Source: Pseudomonadota bacterium
GTDB lineage: Bacteria; Pseudomonadota; Alphaproteobacteria; Rhizobiales; Hyphomicrobiaceae
Direction: 5' to 3'
Assembly (NCBI GenBank): GCA_023410905.1
Contig: JAEYPL010000304.1
Location: forward strand, 1-44,312
Length of the DNA: 44,312 nucleotides
The notes beneath the pieces are model-generated. The model saw only the letters and a program-made list of their open reading frames with translations. It did not search any database and was not told the origin of the DNA. The position numbers were made by a program, and so were the translations under genes. Shown piece after piece: positions 29,099 to 37,261 of the stretch. The first letter of the stretch is position 1. Every line of letters starts with the position of its first letter.

Positions 29099-30868
29099 TT
29101 AACTCGCGTCTTCGCTACGGCGCTGCGAGATCGGAATATTGCCCATGAGAAGCGCGCGCCCGGCATAGATCCCACCACTCAACTCGAGATCGAAGCGCTC
29201 GGCATCACGGCGGCGGAACTCGGTGATGACATCCGTGGCTTCCTCCTGCTCATCCCCGAGTTTGACGAGTGCCTCCTCCGCCATCGCGAGGGCCGACTCG
29301 AATGTCTCCCGGATCTGGTAGTCCACGCCCGCTCGCATGAGCTCGATCGAAGTGGTTCGGTCGAACGAACGCGCAAACACCGGGACAAGCGGAAACTCCG
29401 CCTTCGCGATCTCGGCGATCTTTTTGGTGTCACCTTGCTTGTCGATCGCGACGATAATCGCGCGTGCGGTGGCTGCACCTGCCGCGTGGAGAATGTCGAG
29501 ACGCGTGCCGTCGCCATAGTGGACCTTGAAACCGAAATCGGCGCCATCGCGGATGCTTTCGGTATCCGTTTCGATGAACGAGACCGTATGCCCGCGCGCT
29601 AGCAGTGGCTGGCTGACGACCTGTCCGAAGCGGCCGAAGCCGATGATCAGGATGTTGCTCTCGAGCCCATTGGGCGCTTCTACACCGTCCATGGACTGTG
29701 CCGTCGGCGGCATGAGACGATCGTGGAGAATGATCATGAGCGGTGTCAGCACCATCGAGATGATGATGACGGCCGTGAGGATGGCATTCTTCTCGCCGGT
29801 GAGCAGGCCGACGCTCGTCGCCGCTGCGTAGAGGACGAAAGCGAACTCGCCGCCCTGGCACATGATCACCGCGCGCTCGAGCCTCTCGCGATGGCCACTC
29901 TTCAGAAGGCGCGCGACGCCGTAGATGCCGGCGAACTTCAGGACCATGTACGAGACGACACTGGTCAGCACGAGCAGCCAGTTATTGGCAATGACCGCGA
30001 GATCGAGTGCCATGCCGACGCCGAGGAAGAAGAGGCCAAGCAGAAGCCCGCGAAAAGGCTCGATGTCGGCTTCGAGCTGATGGCGGAAGGATGATTCCGA
30101 CAGCAGCACACCGGCGAGGAACGCTCCCATGGCCATTGACAAGCCGCCAAGCTGCAGCGCCAGTGCCGAGCCGAGAACGACGAGCAATGCCGCCGCGGTG
30201 AGCACCTCGCGCGCCTTGGCATTGGCGAGCACGCTGAACATCGGATTGAGCAGGTATCGGCCAACCAGGATGAGCCCCGCGATCGAGGCTATGCCGATGG
30301 CGACGGACGTCAGGCGATCCGCCAGCGTCGCGTCGGCGCCGCCGGGCGCGAGAAATGCGACGAGCGCCAGCAGCGGCACGATGGCCAGATCCTCGAGCAG
30401 CAGCACGGAGACCATGCGCTGGCCCTTCGGCGTCGATAGATCACCGCGCTCTTCCAACACCTGCATGACGATCGCGGTCGAGGTCAGCACAAAGCCGGCG
30501 GCGGCAACGAATGAAACGCCGAGCGGAAAGCCCATGGCGACGCCGACCACGGAGAGCAGCACGCTGCACACGCCGACCTGCAGCGCCCCGAGCCCGAAAA
30601 TCTCGGCCCTGAGCCCCCACAGGCGCGAGGGCTCCATCTCGAGACCGACGATGAAAAGGAACATGACCACGCCGAGCTCTGCGACGTGGATGATGGCCTG
30701 TGGGTCAGAGAAAAGCCCGAGACCGAAGGGGCCGATCAGCAACCCCGCCGCCAGATAGCCAAGCACCGAGCCGAGGCCGAGGCGCTTGAAAATCGGCACG
30801 GCGACCACCGCTGCGCCAAGCAGCGCGACGATCTTTACGAGGTCGGGCCCGGACGCCTCTGCTGCCAT
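29099..30868 (-). CDS. CPA2-family cation:proton antiporter with TrkA-N domain (Kef/YbaL type)
   Basis: A 589-residue membrane protein. The first 380 residues form about 12 helices of the CPA2 antiporter family; LLLEDLAIVPLLALV (156-170) contains the conserved acidic residue Asp160, and GLEMEP is at 75-80. Residues 405-520 form a Rossmann RCK/TrkA-N domain starting NILIIGFGRFGQ, which in KefB/KefC and YbaL gates K+ efflux by nucleotide or glutathione ligands. A short acidic-basic tail follows. The start is ATG at 30868: MAAEASGPDLVKIVALL opens the first helix. The 92-codon membrane gene ends 10 bases upstream, suggesting a two-gene unit. Probable ion K+ or Na+; glutathione regulation cannot be judged. 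Confidence 0.93.
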   Translation of the reverse strand: MAAEASGPDLVKIVALLGAAVVAVPIFKRLGLGSVLGYLAAGLLIGPFGLGLFSDPQAIIHVAELGVVMFLFIVGLEMEPSRLWGLRAEIFGLGALQVGVCSVLLSVVGVAMGFPLGVSFVAAAGFVLTSTAIVMQVLEERGDLSTPKGQRMVSVLLLEDLAIVPLLALVAFLAPGGADATLADRLTSVAIGIASIAGLILVGRYLLNPMFSVLANAKAREVLTAAALLVVLGSALALQLGGLSMAMGAFLAGVLLSESSFRHQLEADIEPFRGLLLGLFFLGVGMALDLAVIANNWLLVLTSVVSYMVLKFAGIYGVARLLKSGHRERLERAVIMCQGGEFAFVLYAAATSVGLLTGEKNAILTAVIIISMVLTPLMIILHDRLMPPTAQSMDGVEAPNGLESNILIIGFGRFGQVVSQPLLARGHTVSFIETDTESIRDGADFGFKVHYGDGTRLDILHAAGAATARAIIVAIDKQGDTKKIAEIAKAEFPLVPVFARSFDRTTSIELMRAGVDYQIRETFESALAMAEEALVKLGDEQEEATDVITEFRRRDAERFDLELSGGIYAGRALLMGNIPISQRRSEDAS

Positions 30869-30878
30869 TCTTGATTTC

Positions 30879-31157
30879 TCAAAGCCGTCGTCCCGGCTGC
30901 GTGCGCTTGATGATCCAAGCCGCCACCGCCGCCGGAACACCGAAGGTTATGGCGAGAACCGGAAGCTCCTGCAGAACAGTGTATCCTGCGTACTGGACGC
31001 CGATCCACACGTTCACGAGAGTGAGCGTCAGCCATACCGGAATGAAGGCCTTTGCCGCAACTGCGAGAATGCCGCGATCCGGACTCCAAAAGCGCCCCAG
31101 CAGCAGGAAGAGACCGAGAAGCACGAAGCCGCCCGCAGTGACCATTATCAAATGCAT
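30879..31157 (-). CDS. Small four-helix membrane protein, unknown
   Basis: A 92-residue protein, unrecognised. It is hydrophobic almost throughout: a first helix at residues 3-20, LAVAAKAFIPVWLTLTLVNVWIG at about 31-53, then LPVLAITFGVPAAVAAWII, with the polar loop FWSPDRG between and a basic end (KRTQPGRRL). Topology is probably four short or three full helices with a positively charged cytoplasmic tail. It precedes the CPA2 antiporter gene by 10 bases and could be an ancillary subunit of it, or an unrelated conserved membrane protein. The upstream SDR gene ends 71 bases before its start. Confidence 0.72.
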   Translation of the reverse strand: MHLIMVTAGGFVLLGLFLLLGRFWSPDRGILAVAAKAFIPVWLTLTLVNVWIGVQYAGYTVLQELPVLAITFGVPAAVAAWIIKRTQPGRRL

Positions 31158-31228
31158 TCAAGGCCCCTCGTAAGCCCACGGATCAATTGCCGCGGGCAAT
31201 ACGATTGTATGAACTTAGGGTCAAGTTC

Positions 31229-32002
31229 TCACTTGGTGGTGTAGCCGCCATTCACCAGGATAGTCTGACCGGTCATCCACCACCCGTCCGAAACCAGAAG
31301 ACGAATGTACGGGATGATATCTTCGATGTCGGTGAGACCGGTCTTGGAGAAGGGCGACAGCGCTGCCGCCGTCTTGTGATAGGCAACCGCGTCGGCGCCC
31401 TCGGCCGGATAGAAGAATGGCGTATCCATGGGGCCGGGGCCGATCGCCGTGACGGAAATGCCTCGGGTGCCGAACTCCTTGGCTGCAGCGCGCGTGTAGT
31501 GTTCGACCGGCGCCTTGCCGCCGGCATAGGCCGCGTAGAATGGCGTGAAAGCACCGAGAAGCGATGTGACGAGCGTCACCAGCTTGCCGTTGTCGTTGAG
31601 CGTCTTGCCGGCTTCCTTGATGAAGAAAAAGGCCGACTTCGAGTTGACGGCGCTCATCTCGTCGAATTCGGCTTCGCTAATTTCTGCGATGGGCCTCTTG
31701 AGGACCTTCCCGACCGTGTTGATGGCGATGTCGATGCCGCCCATGGCGGCCTTGGCATCAGCGAAGAGCTTCTCGACGGCAGCGGCGCCTGTCAGGTCAG
31801 CCTGAAATGCGAAGGCCGACGCACCGGCCACCTTCAGATCCGCGACCGTCGCATCGGCAGCGGCTTTGGTCGCCGGGCTGTTGTAGTGAACAGCAACGGC
31901 CCTGGCACCGTGCGCCGCGAGATCGCGAGCGATCAGCCCGCCCAGATTCTTGGCCCCGCCGGCAATGAGAGCCGTCTTTCCTTTGATGCTGTGGTCGGCC
32001 AA
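31229..32002 (-). CDS. Short-chain dehydrogenase/reductase (SDR) family oxidoreductase
   Basis: A 257-residue classical SDR using NAD(P)H. The nucleotide site is ALIAGGAKNLGG (a variant of TGxxxGxG), followed by the basic residues of AVHYNSP, which favour NADPH. The catalytic set is Ser in LVTSLLGAF and the Tyr-Lys pair in YAGGK, with NTVGK as the NNAG-like stretch. The start is read as TTG at 32002, with GGAG eight bases upstream; the next ATG in frame lies far upstream at 32092 and would push into the divergent regulatory gap. It diverges from a LysR-type regulator gene, a common arrangement in which the regulator controls the oxidoreductase. Substrate unknown. Confidence 0.92.
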   Translation of the reverse strand: MADHSIKGKTALIAGGAKNLGGLIARDLAAHGARAVAVHYNSPATKAAADATVADLKVAGASAFAFQADLTGAAAVEKLFADAKAAMGGIDIAINTVGKVLKRPIAEISEAEFDEMSAVNSKSAFFFIKEAGKTLNDNGKLVTLVTSLLGAFTPFYAAYAGGKAPVEHYTRAAAKEFGTRGISVTAIGPGPMDTPFFYPAEGADAVAYHKTAAALSPFSKTGLTDIEDIIPYIRLLVSDGWWMTGQTILVNGGYTTK

Positions 32003-32068
32003 GCCCGCATCTCCTCTCGATACATAGGCGCGCCATGCGGCCTTTCTCCGGAGGAGGCTATAGTTTAA

Positions 32069-32107
32069 GAACAGCGGATAAATCCCCATCATCCGAAATC
32101 ACTGTTC
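32069..32107. promoter_or_regulatory. Dyad in the LysR/SDR divergent region
   Basis: GAACAG-CGGAT (32069-32079) is followed after 11 bases by ATCCG (32091-32095) and, six bases on, CTGTTC (32102-32107). Arms of six and five bases match exactly, though not around one common centre. It lies between the divergent SDR and LysR genes, so a LysR-type operator is plausible. Confidence 0.4.
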
Positions 32108-32132
32108 GAATACGGCAACCAATCTTAGGCCT

Positions 32133-33032
32133 ATGGACCGCATCGACCTCCTACGCATCTTCGCCCGCGTCGCCGAATGCGCGAGCTTCACCCAGGCCGC
32201 CAATACGCTCGGCCTGCCGCGGTCGTCCGTATCCACGGCCATACAAGAGCTCGAAACACGCATCGGCGCGCGCCTGCTCAACCGGACGACGCGCCGCGTC
32301 ACCCTCACGCATGACGGCACAGCGTTCCTCGAGCGATGCCTCCGCCTCCTCGCCGACATCGAGGAGACAGAGACGTTCTTCCGCAAATCTTCAGCGCGCA
32401 TCGGCGGAAAACTGCGCGTGGATATGCCGGGGCGGATCGGACGTCTCATCGTCGCGCCGGAGCTGCCGAGCTTCCTCGCCCGCCATCCCGAGCTGCAAAT
32501 CGAGCTCGGCGTCACGGATAAGACGGTCAACCTCATCGAGGACAATGTCGACTGCGCCATCCGTGTCGGTCCGCTCGGCGACTCGACATTGGTCGCACGC
32601 CGCATCGCCGACCTTGACCTCATCAACTGCGCAAGCTCCGCCTATATCGAAGCTTATGGTACGCCGCGGAGCCCGGACGACCTCGACGGACATCGCGCCG
32701 TCCTCTACGCATCTCCATCCACCGGACGCATCGAAGAATGGGAATGGCTCGATGGCAAGACTGTGCACACACGCCCCATGCCCGGCAGCGTGATCGTGAA
32801 TGGCGCCGAGGCCTACATCGCCTGTGCCATCGCAGGTCTCGGATTGATCCAGATACCGTCCTACGACGTCCGCGATCAGCTCGCTGCCGGCACGCTGGTC
32901 CAGGTCATGCCCAGTCATCGCGCAGCGCCCTTGCAGATGACGCTGATCTATCCACACCGGCGACATCTTTCACGCCGGCTCCAGGTCTTCATCGAGTGGG
33001 TCGTGCCGCTGCTACAGGAACGCGTCGCCTGA
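32133..33032 (+). CDS. LysR-family transcriptional regulator
   Basis: A 299-residue LysR-type regulator. Residues 1-60 form the winged helix-turn-helix (FARVAECASFTQAANTLGLP, RSSVSTAIQELE), and the rest is the periplasmic-binding-like effector domain. It belongs to the branch with the IGARLLNRTTRRVTLT linker common in alphaproteobacterial regulators of oxidoreductases. It faces the SDR gene across 130 bases holding an inverted-repeat candidate operator, so it probably controls that gene and itself. Its effector is unknown. Its 3' end lies 14 bases from the end of a converging MFS gene. Confidence 0.95.
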   Translation: MDRIDLLRIFARVAECASFTQAANTLGLPRSSVSTAIQELETRIGARLLNRTTRRVTLTHDGTAFLERCLRLLADIEETETFFRKSSARIGGKLRVDMPGRIGRLIVAPELPSFLARHPELQIELGVTDKTVNLIEDNVDCAIRVGPLGDSTLVARRIADLDLINCASSAYIEAYGTPRSPDDLDGHRAVLYASPSTGRIEEWEWLDGKTVHTRPMPGSVIVNGAEAYIACAIAGLGLIQIPSYDVRDQLAAGTLVQVMPSHRAAPLQMTLIYPHRRHLSRRLQVFIEWVVPLLQERVA

Positions 33033-33046
33033 GCCAACAGCGGTCT

Positions 33047-34270
33047 CTAGCCACGCGGTTTCACGTCCAGCGCCGGCGCGAGGATGACGAGGCCGGTCAG
33101 CGCCACCGCGGCCTGCACGCCGAAAGCCGTGCGGTAGGCGATCTCCGGAGGCACACCGCCGACGGGCTCGAAACTGCCCACGACGAGACCGAATACGAAC
33201 TGAGCGACCGCGATCGCGGTCATGATCCCCATGTTCGCGATGGCAACACCCCGCCCCATGAGACGGCCCGGCACCAAGCCGCGCCCCATGGCCATGGCAA
33301 TCGTCGGGTAGGCGCTCGATATGCTGACGATGACGAACAGCATCGTGACGAACCACAGTGGCGGATGGCTCACGAGAGCCAAGAGGGTGGCCACTGTCAG
33401 GATCAACGTACCACCGACGAGCATCGGCAGCTTCAGCGAATTCACGGCGCGCGCGACGCGGCCATAAAAGTAGTGCCCGCCTATCCCGCCGGCCGCCATA
33501 AGCAGCAGCACGGAGCCCCGCTGTATGTCGTCGAGTGCGTGGATGTGCTTGAGATAAGGCGCACCCCACACGCCCGACATCACGCTCGAGAACGACATGG
33601 GCAGGCCGGCAACGAGCAGACGGCCCATGCCGGGCTGCCGCACGGCTTCGCGCACACCCGCGAGCACTTCAGCGAATGTTTCTTTCCGCGTCGTACGTGG
33701 GGCATGGCCTGGTGGTGCGTCGCGCACGATGAGCGCCAGAGCGAGCGTCAACACGGCAACAGCTCCGGTAAACAGCCAGTAGCTCTGCCGCCATCCAATG
33801 AGCACGATCAGCGCTGCCAGCGGCGCCGTCGCGCAGAGATTGCCGACGGCGGCGAAACTGTTGAGCGCACCTGTCTGCGTCACGAAGCGATCGGTCGGCA
33901 GCCAGTTCGCCATCACGTAGAACGCGCCCGTGAAGGCCCCGGCCGTACCGATGCCCATCAGAATGCGCGCCAGCGTGAGCGTCTCCGCCGAGCCACCAGC
34001 TGCAAAGAGCGCCGTCCCGAGCGCCGTGAACACGAGCATGGTGCTCATGACCACCCGCCCGCCAAAACGGTCGAGCAGCATGCCCGTAGGGATCTGCATC
34101 AGTGCATAGGCAAAGAAGAGCGAGCTCGCGATCGTCGAGAGAACGGCCGGCGAAAGCGCCATCTCGCGTTCGAGTTCCGGCGCCACCACGCCAAAGCTCT
34201 GGCGCAGAAAGAGATTGGCGAAGCCGAGCACGTAGAGCACGGCGAGGATTGGCAAAAAGGCGCGCGTCAC
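33047..34270 (-). CDS. MFS transporter
   Basis: A 407-residue major facilitator with 12 predicted helices. The loop-2/3 motif A is GMLLDRFGGRVVMS, close to the GxLaDrxGrrxvl consensus, and the N-terminal helix reads FANLFLRQSFG. The start is set at GTG 34270, because VTRAFLPILAV opens the first helix, with a weak ribosome site; the upstream frame to 34348 is basic and unlike the family. The helix after TAGAFTGAFYVMANW resembles organic-anion/sugar-acid carriers, but the substrate is not known. It converges on the LysR gene and diverges from a second MFS group across 236 bases. Confidence 0.9.
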   Translation of the reverse strand: MTRAFLPILAVLYVLGFANLFLRQSFGVVAPELEREMALSPAVLSTIASSLFFAYALMQIPTGMLLDRFGGRVVMSTMLVFTALGTALFAAGGSAETLTLARILMGIGTAGAFTGAFYVMANWLPTDRFVTQTGALNSFAAVGNLCATAPLAALIVLIGWRQSYWLFTGAVAVLTLALALIVRDAPPGHAPRTTRKETFAEVLAGVREAVRQPGMGRLLVAGLPMSFSSVMSGVWGAPYLKHIHALDDIQRGSVLLLMAAGGIGGHYFYGRVARAVNSLKLPMLVGGTLILTVATLLALVSHPPLWFVTMLFVIVSISSAYPTIAMAMGRGLVPGRLMGRGVAIANMGIMTAIAVAQFVFGLVVGSFEPVGGVPPEIAYRTAFGVQAAVALTGLVILAPALDVKPRG

Positions 34271-34413
34271 GGCAGCATCCAGGCCATCGCCCTGGTCATG
34301 GCCATGCACGCGGCGCCGGTCTCGATTGCGTACCCTGGACCAGCACACAGCCGAACTTCCTTGCGCCGGCGGCGCTGATCGTCAATGCAGTGGATCACGT
34401 TCCCTCCCGCCCT

Positions 34414-34441
34414 CTGCCGCGCTTTAGCGCAGTCGCGGCAG
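34414..34441. promoter_or_regulatory. Palindrome in the divergent MFS region
   Basis: CTGCCGCG (34414-34421) and CGCGGCAG (34434-34441), a perfect 8-bp inverted repeat around 12 bases, sit in the 236-base gap between the divergent MFS gene and the YdhR-like gene. It could be an operator or a leader hairpin. Nothing else was recognised in 34271-34506. Confidence 0.35.
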
Positions 34442-34506
34442 GCCCCATGATGTCGCCCCGCCTGCGTTTCAGCAATCGCGACAAACCGCACCCAGGAGTG
34501 CACAGA

Positions 34507-34824
34507 ATGATTATCGCCGTTGTCCAGATTCCCATACCGCAACGCCAGCGCGATGCCGCGATCGCGGCCCAGTCGAAGTCGGCGGCGACCTTCCGGGCAC
34601 TGGGGGACAAGGGCCTCCTGCGCAAGGACTTCCTCAATGGCGAGGCGGGCGGCGGTGGGGTCTACTACTGGACGTCACGGGAAGCGGCCGAAGCCTGGTT
34701 CAGCCCTGCGTGGCGCGCCGAGGCCAAGCAGCGCTTCGGTGCCGAGCCGGTGATCACCTACTACGAGAGCTACGTCACGGTCGACAATATCAAAGGCGAG
34801 ATGATCGTCCGCGATAACGGCTGA
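34507..34824 (+). CDS. YdhR-like dimeric alpha-beta barrel protein
   Basis: A 105-residue single-domain protein resembling the YdhR/monooxygenase-like dimeric alpha-beta barrels. The pattern is beta-strand MIIAVVQIPIP, a helix with RDAAIAAQSKSAATFRALG, then the DFLNGEAGGGGVYYWTSREAAEAWF block, where a loop leads to a strand and helix, and RFGAEPVITYYESYVTVDN at the end. Function of the family is uncertain; some members are proposed oxygenases of aromatic compounds. AGGAG precedes the ATG by eight bases. It starts an operon with two MFS genes: the next begins 17 bases downstream. The longer frame from 34102 is rejected because it reads through the divergent MFS gene. Confidence 0.85.
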   Translation: MIIAVVQIPIPQRQRDAAIAAQSKSAATFRALGDKGLLRKDFLNGEAGGGGVYYWTSREAAEAWFSPAWRAEAKQRFGAEPVITYYESYVTVDNIKGEMIVRDNG

Positions 34825-34841
34825 GAGGCACCCGGCGCCGC

Positions 34842-36038
34842 ATGTCTCTCGAACGCCGCATACTTCTGTGGATGTGCGTGCTCGTCGCCGTGAACCAGTT
34901 CGGTTTCGGCGCCATGGTGCCGTCGCTTCCGCTTTACGCACAATCCTTCGGCGTACCCGCATCCGCGATCGGCATGGCCATTGCCGCGTATGGGCTTGCG
35001 CGATTTTTCTCGGCGCTGCCGGCTGGTCGCCTGTCGGATATTCTCGGACGACGGCACAGCCTCGCGATCGGCGGTCTCGTCTCGGCTTTCGGCAATCTCT
35101 GGTGCGCGTGGGCGACCAGCTATCCCGAATTCATCATCGCGCGTTTCATTGCGGGCTTCGGCGCCGGCCTCGTGCTGACCACCGGCAACATCGTTCTCGC
35201 CGACATCAGCACGCCTCAAGTGCGCGGCCGCATGATTGCCATTTACCAGGGCACGTTCATTTTTTCAGTCGGGATCGGTCCTTTTCCCGGTGGCCTGCTC
35301 GCCGAGCACTATGGCCTCGCCGCACCGTTCATCTTTGCCGGAACCGGCGCCTTCCTCGCCACGATCGTCGCGTGGTTTGCCGTGCAAGAGACGCGCGATA
35401 TGGCGCAAGGGTCGATCGCAAGCGGTGGCGTGCCCGTGTCGTTCTTCACACAGATCCGCACCTTGACGCGCAATGTCGGCTACGTGCTCGTCAGCCTCAT
35501 CTCACTCATGAATGCGGTCGTTCGCACGGGCGGCCTCTTCGCGATCATCCCGATCCTGGCGATGGCGCGTCTCGGCCTCTCGGTCAGCGCTATCGGTTTC
35601 GGGCTGATGCTCGGCAGCATTGCTGGGCTCTTTGCTGCCTACCCCTCGGGCTGGCTCGCGGACCGCTACGGTCGCAAGGCCGTCATCGTGCCGGTGACAG
35701 TCATCAGCGGCCTCTCCATGGTCCTCTTCTGCTTCGCGCCGACCTATTCGTGGTTTGTCGCGGCTTGCATTGTGTGGGGCATCGCGATTTCGGCGGGCGG
35801 CGCGGCCCCCGCAGCCTACGCCGCCGACTCCGCACCTCCCGGCATGAACGCCACGGCCATGAGCACCTTCCGCATGACGGGAGACCTCGGCTATGTCCTC
35901 GGGCCGATCGCACTCGGCTTCATCGCCGATCTTTATGGGCCGGTCATTGCGCTGCTCTCCGGCGCATTCGGTCTCGTGCTCATCGGCGCAGCGTTCGGCA
36001 TCTTCGCCAACGAATCCCATCCACGCCGGAAGGTCTGA
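34842..36038 (+). CDS. MFS transporter (drug/metabolite-exporter-like)
   Basis: A 398-residue major facilitator of 12 helices. Motif A is visible as AGRLSDILGRRHSLAIGG after helix 2, and repeated as SGWLADRYGRKAVIV between helices 8 and 9; ARFIAGFGAGLVLTTGN is the motif B region and GPFPGGLLAEHYG is motif C-like, favouring an antiporter-type exporter (DHA1-like). It lies 17 bases after the YdhR-like gene and 4 bases before another MFS gene. Because it is the middle gene of the three, transport of a compound handled by the YdhR-like protein is plausible. Substrate not known. Confidence 0.92.
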   Translation: MSLERRILLWMCVLVAVNQFGFGAMVPSLPLYAQSFGVPASAIGMAIAAYGLARFFSALPAGRLSDILGRRHSLAIGGLVSAFGNLWCAWATSYPEFIIARFIAGFGAGLVLTTGNIVLADISTPQVRGRMIAIYQGTFIFSVGIGPFPGGLLAEHYGLAAPFIFAGTGAFLATIVAWFAVQETRDMAQGSIASGGVPVSFFTQIRTLTRNVGYVLVSLISLMNAVVRTGGLFAIIPILAMARLGLSVSAIGFGLMLGSIAGLFAAYPSGWLADRYGRKAVIVPVTVISGLSMVLFCFAPTYSWFVAACIVWGIAISAGGAAPAAYAADSAPPGMNATAMSTFRMTGDLGYVLGPIALGFIADLYGPVIALLSGAFGLVLIGAAFGIFANESHPRRKV

Positions 36039-36042
36039 GATC

Positions 36043-37260
36043 ATGACCGCGAGCGCCGATCCGTCGACCCGCACGCGCTCCCTGATCTTCCTGATGCTGG
36101 CGCAGGTCGCGGCCATGACGACGTGGTTCGCGACGACCGCATCACTTGCCGCCATGCGCCAGGGTTGGGCTCTGACGCCCTTTCAGGAAGGGCTCATGAC
36201 CAGCAGCGTGCAGGCTGGTTTTGTCGGCGGTACGCTGACGAGCGCACTTCTCAGCGCCGCTGACCGTTATGACCCGCGCAATCTCTTCACGACGGCCGCC
36301 ACGATTGCGGGCGCGGCCTGCCTGCTCGTCGTGTTCTTTGCGCCGACGGATATCGCCGTGCCGGTGCTGCGTTTTGCGACCGGCTTCTGCCTCGCTGGCG
36401 TCTATCCTGTCGGCATGAAGATGGCCGCGACCTGGGCCAAAGGCGATCTCGGTCTCCTCATCGGCTTGCTTGTCGGCGCCGTTACGCTCGGCTCCGCCCT
36501 GCCGCATCTATTCGTGCCGCTCGGCCTCGACTGGCGCGTACCATGTGTGATTGCGGGGATTTGCGCGATCATCGGCGCACTTCTCATCCGCCGCGTAGAT
36601 CTCGGGCCAAACCGGGCGCCTGCACCGCCCTTCCGTCTCGCCAATGCGACCGAGGCCTTTCGCCGCCGCCCGCTGCGTCTCGCCAATCTCGGCTACTTCG
36701 GCCACATGTGGGAACTCTACGCCATGTGGGCCTGGATCGGCACATTTCTCGCGGCGAGCTTCGCGTTGCGCTACGGCCCCACGCCGCCAATAAGCGCCAG
36801 CGTCGCGACGTTCCTGATCATCGCGAGCGGCGCCATCGGCTGCCTCGCTGGCGGATGGGCCGCCGACCGCGTAGGGCGCACGGCCGTTACGATCGTCTCG
36901 CTCGGGGTGAGCGGTGCCTGCGCGCTGGTCATGGGCTTCGCCTTTGGCGGGCCGGCGTGGCTCATCCTGCTGATCGGCATCGTGTGGGGCATCACGATCG
37001 TATCGGATTCAGCGCAGTTCTCAGCCTCGGTGACCGAACTGAGCGACCGCTCGCTGGTCGGCACTATGCTCACCGTGCAGACATGCATCGGCTTTCTGCT
37101 GACGCTGATCACCATCCACGTCATGCCTTACGTGGTGGCGAGGTTCGGCTGGACCTATGCCTTCACGATTCTCGCGATCGGCCCGACCATCGGCATCTGG
37201 GCCATGGCGCGCCTGCGAGCGGATCCTGCTTCGCTGATCCTCGCGGGCGGCCGGCGCTGA
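36043..37260 (+). CDS. MFS transporter
   Basis: A 405-residue major facilitator. The N-terminal helix is SLIFLMLAQVAAMTTWF, followed by TSSVQAGFVGGTLTSAL. The first motif A is weak (LSAADRYDPRNLFTTAA); the second, GWAADRVGRTAVTIVS, is clear. RFATGFCLAGVYPVGMKMAATW fits importers of the NNP/anion:cation symport style rather than drug exporters, so it likely carries a different substrate from the gene before it. ATG at 36043 comes 4 bases after the previous stop with a GGAAGG site, indicating translational coupling; the longer frame from 35893 lies inside the previous gene. It ends one base before the converging selO gene. Confidence 0.92.
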   Translation: MTASADPSTRTRSLIFLMLAQVAAMTTWFATTASLAAMRQGWALTPFQEGLMTSSVQAGFVGGTLTSALLSAADRYDPRNLFTTAATIAGAACLLVVFFAPTDIAVPVLRFATGFCLAGVYPVGMKMAATWAKGDLGLLIGLLVGAVTLGSALPHLFVPLGLDWRVPCVIAGICAIIGALLIRRVDLGPNRAPAPPFRLANATEAFRRRPLRLANLGYFGHMWELYAMWAWIGTFLAASFALRYGPTPPISASVATFLIIASGAIGCLAGGWAADRVGRTAVTIVSLGVSGACALVMGFAFGGPAWLILLIGIVWGITIVSDSAQFSASVTELSDRSLVGTMLTVQTCIGFLLTLITIHVMPYVVARFGWTYAFTILAIGPTIGIWAMARLRADPASLILAGGRR

Positions 37261-37261
37261 T

